The position numbers and the translations under genes were made by a program. From NCBI GenBank assembly GCA_031289285.1, contig JAITPT010000179.1:1-9955 (forward strand): DNA of 9,955 nucleotides, given 5' to 3'. Source of the DNA: Puniceicoccales bacterium. GTDB lineage: Bacteria; Verrucomicrobiota; Verrucomicrobiia; Opitutales; UBA953. Below, piece after piece: positions 6,249-9,955 of the stretch. Under the pieces are notes generated by a model. It worked only from the letters and a program-made list of their open reading frames with translations, was not told the DNA's origin and made no database searches. How positions within the stretch are numbered: the stretch's first letter is position 1; each line of letters opens with the position of its first letter.

Positions 6249-7808
6249 CTATGGCGGGGTGGCGAGTGACGGCGGATGGGCGGTTGGTGCTGGCGCTGCC
6301 CCGAAAACTGCCTCGGTCATGGCGCGGAGTTTTGCGCGGGTCTCGGCGTCTTCGCGCTGGGGCGATGCGCCAGCGACAATCCCCGCACCCGCGTAAAACA
6401 CGACCTCCGTGCCCGCCACCAATGCACTGCGCAAACCGACGACCAGTCGGCCTTCGCCCTTGGCGTCGAACCAACCGAGCGGCCCCGCAAAAAAACCGCG
6501 CGGTGCAGGCTCGAGGGCGCGGATGGCAGCGAGCGCAGCGGCGCGAGGGACGCCGCCCGTCGCAGGCGTGGGGTGCAGCGCGGCGGCGACATCGAGCAGG
6601 TGCGTCCCAGCGGGGAGCGCGGCACAAACGGGCGTCCGCAAATGACGCACGTGCGGTAGCGTGAGCAGGCTGGCGGGCGCGGTGGCGTGGGCGTCGGCAC
6701 CGATGCCGCGCAGGGCGTCCAAGATGGCGTCGGTGACAAGCGCGTGTTCGCGAAGCTCTTTGGGGTCGCGCAAAAGTTTTGCGGCGAGGCGGGCGTCTTC
6801 GGCAGGGTCGGCAGAACGCGCCGCAGTGCCCGCGACCGCCTCTGTGCGCAGGTAGCCGCCCTCGACAACGGCAAGCCGCTCGGGCGTCGCGCCGATGAAG
6901 GTGGCGGCGGGGACGGCGGCGGGTGCGAAGGCGGCGGCGGGTGCGAAGGCGAAGGTGTGGCACTCGGGGTAACGTTCGCGGAGGAAGGCGAGTGCGCTGC
7001 GGATGTCCGCCGGTGCGTCGAGGTGTGCCCGCCAAGCGCGAGCGAGAACGGCTTTGCGCAAGACGCCCGCCTCGACCTCGCCAAGAATGTTTTCAACCGC
7101 CGCCGGAAACCACGCCCCGCCAATCTCGCACAGCGGCGACGCGACCGGGACAGACTCGGCAGCTTGCGGGACAGGGGCGTCGTGGGTGACGCGGTGTAGC
7201 TGCGCGAGGTCGGCGGCGATGTCGGCGGCGATTTCGGCGGCGATTTCGGCGGGGTCGCTCTCCGGTGCGACGAGCCGGTTGACGACGAGGACGCGCTCCT
7301 CGCCCATGCGGGCGATGTGCAAGCGCGGGAGAAAAACAATGCTCGCTGCACTGCTCGCCGCCCTGTTCGCCGCACTGTTCGCCGCGCCGCCAGTCTCCGC
7401 CGCGCCGGAGTCGGTGTCTGTCGCGGGGCAATCGTCAAAAGTGAAGGCCGCAAAAAAGAGTGCCTTTCCAAACGCCGTCGCTGCCGCGCCGCCGCCGAGC
7501 ACGGCGTCTTGGAGCAAATCGCGTGTTGCGTCGCGGGCTTCTGCAAACCGCCCTGCCCCGCCAAATGTTTTCTGCCACACCGCCCCCTCCGCAGAAACCG
7601 CCAGCCCTTCCGCCCGCCGTTCAAAATAGGCAAACGCCTCGCCCTCCGCCGCCCGCCCGCCAACGCAGCAGCCGCCGCAGTGGTTTTCGGCAATGCTCAG
7701 CAGGGTTGCTTTTCCCCGCGCCGTCGCGAGGCGGGCACAACGCTCCGCCAACGCACGCAGGTTTGCGGGAGTTGTCGCGGTGTCGCGGTCTGTGTTCACG
7801 GCGGGCAT
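6249..7808 (-). CDS. menF: Isochorismate synthase (MenF/EntC type), 519 aa
   Basis: It should convert chorismate to isochorismate with Mg2+, the first step of menaquinone (MenF) or catecholate siderophore (EntC) synthesis in the cytoplasm. The chorismate-binding domain covers about 232-500: RKAVLARA (251-258, Lys252 matching the catalytic Lys190 of E. coli MenF), FIGATPERL (304-312), TEAVAGTAAR (322-331, Glu323 matching the catalytic acid), PKELREHALV (349-358, Glu354 a likely Mg ligand), LHPTPATGG (411-419), RGFFAGPLGWFD (437-448) and FYAGAGIVAGASP (471-483) before the second Mg-binding Glu near 486-489. At 519 aa it is longer than E. coli MenF (431); the excess is mostly an Ala-rich stretch at about 128-157 and Ile-Ala-Ala repeats at 188-201. 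No menD or ent genes are nearby, so the pathway is inferred. TrpE and PabB are less likely given the motif set. The ATG at 7808 lacks a Shine-Dalgarno. Confidence 0.88.
   Translation of the reverse strand: MPAVNTDRDTATTPANLRALAERCARLATARGKATLLSIAENHCGGCCVGGRAAEGEAFAYFERRAEGLAVSAEGAVWQKTFGGAGRFAEARDATRDLLQDAVLGGGAAATAFGKALFFAAFTFDDCPATDTDSGAAETGGAANSAANRAASSAASIVFLPRLHIARMGEERVLVVNRLVAPESDPAEIAAEIAADIAADLAQLHRVTHDAPVPQAAESVPVASPLCEIGGAWFPAAVENILGEVEAGVLRKAVLARAWRAHLDAPADIRSALAFLRERYPECHTFAFAPAAAFAPAAVPAATFIGATPERLAVVEGGYLRTEAVAGTAARSADPAEDARLAAKLLRDPKELREHALVTDAILDALRGIGADAHATAPASLLTLPHVRHLRTPVCAALPAGTHLLDVAAALHPTPATGGVPRAAALAAIRALEPAPRGFFAGPLGWFDAKGEGRLVVGLRSALVAGTEVVFYAGAGIVAGASPQREDAETRAKLRAMTEAVFGAAPAPTAHPPSLATPP
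7210..7257 (-). repeat. 12-bp repeats inside menF
   Basis: tcggcggcgatg at 7210 is followed by tcggcggcgatt at 7222 and 7234 and a diverged unit at 7246. They encode EIAA/DIAA units (residues about 184-200) in the N-terminal half of MenF, outside the catalytic motifs. The length is probably variable by slippage. Confidence 0.8.
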
Positions 7809-7946
7809 ACGTCGGGTTTGCGGAAAAAACTACTGACGAGACTGCCCTCTGAGAAGCGAAGAAAAAGTCCCGCGTGCCGAGCGCACAGCAACCACGCCGC
7901 CAGATTTTGGTTTGCCGGAGACGCGGAAACACGGCAACACGACGGC
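7809..7946. promoter_or_regulatory. Divergent spacer between menF and the LolA-like gene
   Basis: These 138 bases separate two divergently transcribed genes and so should hold both promoters. I looked for sigma70-type -35/-10 pairs on both strands and found no convincing match, and neither start codon has a Shine-Dalgarno. The call rests on gene arrangement alone. Confidence 0.4.
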
Positions 7947-8858
7947 ATGTCTTGCAGTTTGATTTTTTCACGCGCACTCCGCCTCCTCCGCGCCGCCGCC
8001 GCGCTCGCCGTCGCCGCCGCGCCCTTCGTCTGCGCACCGACAGCCACCGCCCAATCGGCCTTCGACACCGGCCCCGCCCGCCGCCTCAGCAACCGAGAAG
8101 TCGGCGTGATTTTGAACAAGGTGCGCGGCACACAAATCGGCGAGGTCTGCCTGCGGTTTGTCATCCAACACGTCCCGCGCAAGAGCGACGAAACGGTGAC
8201 CTACGAGGGCACGCTTTGGACGGGGCGTCGCAACAACATCAATGTTTTCCGCCTCGAACTCTCGCCGCCCGCTGGCGACAAATCCGGCAAACGCCCTTTG
8301 CGCCTCTTCCTAAAAAGCGGGGAGGACGCCGAGCTTTGGACAAACGGCGGCCCGGGCGGCGCACCGGCCCGCGCCGATGCCACGAGCAACAAACCGTTTT
8401 TCGAGGGGCTAATCTTTACGCCGCTCGAGCTGCAAACGCCCTTCTTGCACTGGGGCGATGTGAGCTACGAACGCACGGCGCGTTTCCGCGGACGGCCCAC
8501 ACACTTTTTCCGCGCAGTGCCGCCCGCCGCATTCAAGAGGGCAAACCCAAACATCAACGCCGTGCGTTTCGGCACCGACAAGGGCTTCGGCGACTTCGTC
8601 ATCCTGCAGGCCATCGTCCTCGGCGACGGCGACAAAGAGTTGCGCAAATACGAGGCGGAGACTTTTACCAATGTGCGGGGCGTCTATCTGCCTGAGGAAA
8701 TGCGCGCGCTCGACATCGCGAGCCGCGACAAAGATATTTTTCGCGTGACCGCCGCCGCCGTGAACGTCAACCACCCGCCGGGGATTTTCGACCCCTCGAC
8801 TCTCAATGAATCTGCGCCGCAACCCTCCGAGGCGCGTTTTGAGAAGTTGCAGAAATAG
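7947..8858 (+). CDS. Secreted LolA-like (outer-membrane lipoprotein-sorting family) protein, 303 aa
   Basis: Residues 1-35 form a signal peptide: Arg residues, the core LLRAAAALAVAAAPFVCA, then ATA before Gln36. The Cys at 29 lacks a lipobox context, so this is a soluble periplasmic protein rather than a lipoprotein. The mature part has alternating beta strands in the order seen in COG2834-type LolA-like proteins: RFVIQHV (70-76), TYEGTLW (85-91), RRNNINVFRLELSP (94-107), PLRLFLKSGEDAELWTNG (117-134), TPFLHWGDVSYERTARFRGRPTHFFRA (164-190) and ELRKYEAETFTNVRGVYLPEEM (231-252). True LolA is about 180-200 aa and carries lipoproteins to the outer membrane; this is longer, so a LolA-fold relative of unknown cargo is the safer call. 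The ATG at 7947 was chosen because it starts the signal peptide; the frame is open further upstream, but that stretch is antisense to menF. nif3-like follows after 98 bp. Confidence 0.7.
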   Translation: MSCSLIFSRALRLLRAAAALAVAAAPFVCAPTATAQSAFDTGPARRLSNREVGVILNKVRGTQIGEVCLRFVIQHVPRKSDETVTYEGTLWTGRRNNINVFRLELSPPAGDKSGKRPLRLFLKSGEDAELWTNGGPGGAPARADATSNKPFFEGLIFTPLELQTPFLHWGDVSYERTARFRGRPTHFFRAVPPAAFKRANPNINAVRFGTDKGFGDFVILQAIVLGDGDKELRKYEAETFTNVRGVYLPEEMRALDIASRDKDIFRVTAAAVNVNHPPGIFDPSTLNESAPQPSEARFEKLQK

Positions 8859-8900
8859 GCGCAGTGCCGCCAACTGCCCGCCGCCAACCACTCGCCAGCC

Positions 8901-8922
8901 GCTCGTCAATCGCTCGTCAATC
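8901..8922 (+). repeat. 11-bp tandem duplication in the spacer
   Basis: gctcgtcaatc occurs twice in a row at 8901-8911 and 8912-8922, between the LolA-like and nif3-like genes. It is probably a slippage product; I see no associated site. Confidence 0.8.
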
Positions 8923-8943
8923 GCAACCGCTGTTCATTTTTTT

Positions 8944-8948
8944 GAGGA
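8944..8948 (+). promoter_or_regulatory. Shine-Dalgarno site of the Nif3-like gene
   Basis: GAGGA at 8944-8948 stands eight bases before the ATG at 8957, after a run of seven Ts. It is the only clear ribosome binding site in the window and fixes this start over the upstream in-frame codons. Confidence 0.8.
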
Positions 8949-8956
8949 AAATAACT

Positions 8957-9727
8957 ATGTCGGAAAACACAGTCTCGCTCGAAACTCTTGTCAACTTTTG
9001 TGACGAACGCAGCCGCCGTCGCGCCGTGAAGGACTTCCCCGGCGCGGTCAACGGTCTGCAATTCGCAAAGCGCGGTGCGGTCAGAAAAATCGCTGCCGCT
9101 GTGGACTCTGGCCTTGAGCCGTTTCGCGAAGCGGCGCGGCGCGGGGTGGATTTCCTCATCGTGCATCACGGGCTTTTTTGGCACCCGCAGCAGCCGGTCA
9201 CGGGGCTTGTTTATGAGAAATACCGCGTGTTGTTTGAGAACGACATCGCGTTGTATTCGAGCCACTTGCCGCTGGACGCCCACCCCGAAATCGGCAACAA
9301 CGCGCTGCTGGCGGCGGCGTTGGGGCTGACGGTGGAACGCTGGTTTTTGCCATACGAGGGGGTGCCGATGGCGGCATTGTGCGCGGGCGGCGGCATCGCA
9401 CGGGCGGAATTGGCGGCGCGGCTACGGGCGCTTTTTCCGGGGACCTTCACGGGCATCGAGTTTGGGAGTGAGAGGCCGGAGCGCATCGCGGTGCTCACGG
9501 GCAGTGGGCGTTCGGTGCTCGACGAACTGGCGGCGGTTGGCTGTGACACCCTCATCACGGGCGAGTTACGCGAGGAGCATTTCAACATGGCGCAAGAAAA
9601 CCGCTGGAATCTTTACCCTTGTGGTCACTACGCCACGGAGGTTTTTGGCGTTGACGCCTTGGCAAAAGAGGCGGCGGCGAAGTTTGGCTTGCCCTTTGAG
9701 TTTATCGCAACGGGTTGCCCGCTGTAA
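8957..9727 (+). CDS. Nif3/YbgI-family dinuclear metal-centre protein, 256 aa
   Basis: This family (often named Nif3-like or GTP cyclohydrolase 1 type 2) forms hexameric rings with a two-metal site; the physiological reaction is not settled. The metal ligands are all visible and spaced as in E. coli YbgI: VHHGLFW (69-75, His70 and His71), SSHLPLDAH (101-109, His103 and Asp107) and GHYATEVFG (223-231, His224 and Glu228). Other family marks are VNGLQ (31-35), AVDSGL (48-53), GNNALLAAALG (113-123) and TLITGELREEH (198-208). The length is close to YbgI (247 aa), so the middle insert domain of longer family members is absent. The start is fixed by the Shine-Dalgarno. The upstream LolA-like gene is on the same strand, and a shared transcript is possible but the 98-bp gap leaves it open. 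Confidence 0.92.
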   Translation: MSENTVSLETLVNFCDERSRRRAVKDFPGAVNGLQFAKRGAVRKIAAAVDSGLEPFREAARRGVDFLIVHHGLFWHPQQPVTGLVYEKYRVLFENDIALYSSHLPLDAHPEIGNNALLAAALGLTVERWFLPYEGVPMAALCAGGGIARAELAARLRALFPGTFTGIEFGSERPERIAVLTGSGRSVLDELAAVGCDTLITGELREEHFNMAQENRWNLYPCGHYATEVFGVDALAKEAAAKFGLPFEFIATGCPL

Positions 9728-9955
9728 AAAGCATGTCCCTCAAAAAAATAACCCTAAGAACCGCAGTTCAGCGGAATGGGTCTTACGCAACATCTTGAAG
9801 CAGATGTAGTTTGCGCCACCCCTGCCCTTCTCGCCAAATGGCGTCCTGCACTCCGCTCGTCCGTTCCCTGCCCCATGCCCTCATCATGTCAAACAACTTA
9901 TTTAGCCTGGTAAATTATTCGGAACGGGGGCAAAGCACCGGAAGACATTTTTTGG
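9728..9955. other. Downstream spacer without a supported gene
   Basis: No protein of recognisable family, tRNA or rRNA was found. There are small stems: acatct/agatgt around a six-base loop (9790-9807) and cgcca/tggcg around two bases (9832-9843). Neither is followed by a T tract, so I do not call a terminator for the Nif3-like gene. A 45-codon plus frame (9776-9913) and a 34-codon minus frame exist but have no ribosome site or family resemblance. The window ends before any next gene. Confidence 0.5.

Noticed and set aside
6317..7693. 458-codon minus-strand frame overlapping menF in another frame
   Set aside because: It is dominated by Arg, Pro, Ser and Ala, typical of shadow frames in GC-rich DNA, while the menF frame carries all conserved motifs.
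7317..8858. A 513-codon plus-strand protein with the LolA-like part as its C-terminus
   Set aside because: The first 210 codons are mostly antisense to menF and are Arg/Ala-rich shadow sequence. The signal peptide begins at 7947, which is the sensible start.
9776..9913. 45-codon plus-strand frame after the Nif3-like gene
   Set aside because: No ribosome site, no recognisable family, and amino acid content like random translation.
9728..9955. Structured RNA (SRP, tmRNA, RNase P or riboswitch) in the right-hand spacer
   Set aside because: I looked for the conserved cores of these RNAs on both strands and found none, only short stems expected by chance.

Overview
This window looks like chromosomal DNA from a GC-rich Gram-negative bacterium. 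The best guess is a verrucomicrobium of the Opitutales/Opitutaceae type. That guess is an inference, from a very long autotransporter-type beta-strand repeat (PATR) protein, the general lack of Shine-Dalgarno sites, and the GC-rich, Ala/Arg-rich proteins. No marker gene here fixes the taxon.

Layout: (1) Positions 1-4323, minus strand, are one uninterrupted reading frame of 1441 codons that leaves the window at its left edge. It encodes a secreted PATR protein with a late signal peptide (cleavage near residue 100) and at least nine repeat motifs. Its C-terminus, which would show whether it is an autotransporter or is anchored another way, is outside the window. (2) Positions 4324-5266 hold no convincing gene but are full of repeats: a 21-bp family, a 45-bp tandem array, a G-run cluster, an AT-rich nonamer array that folds into a 22-bp hairpin, and a GC-rich nonamer array that abuts the yicC stop codon. 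(3) Positions 5267-7808, minus strand, carry menF (isochorismate synthase) followed by yicC (endoribonuclease family), probably co-transcribed. (4) From 7947 the plus strand carries, divergently, a secreted LolA-like protein and then a Nif3/YbgI-family dinuclear-metal protein that has the only clear ribosome binding site in the window. (5) The last 228 bases hold no gene I can support.

The genes do not form one pathway. MenF (menaquinone or siderophore branch), YicC (RNA turnover) and Nif3-like are housekeeping functions, the LolA-like protein is periplasmic, and the PATR protein is a surface or secreted accessory protein whose base composition (AT-richer passenger) differs sharply from its neighbours. 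I found no defence system, mobile element, CRISPR array or RNA gene. The parts most worth a second look are the unusual N-terminus of the PATR protein and the multi-family repeat region just upstream of it, in which the repeat periods are all multiples of three.
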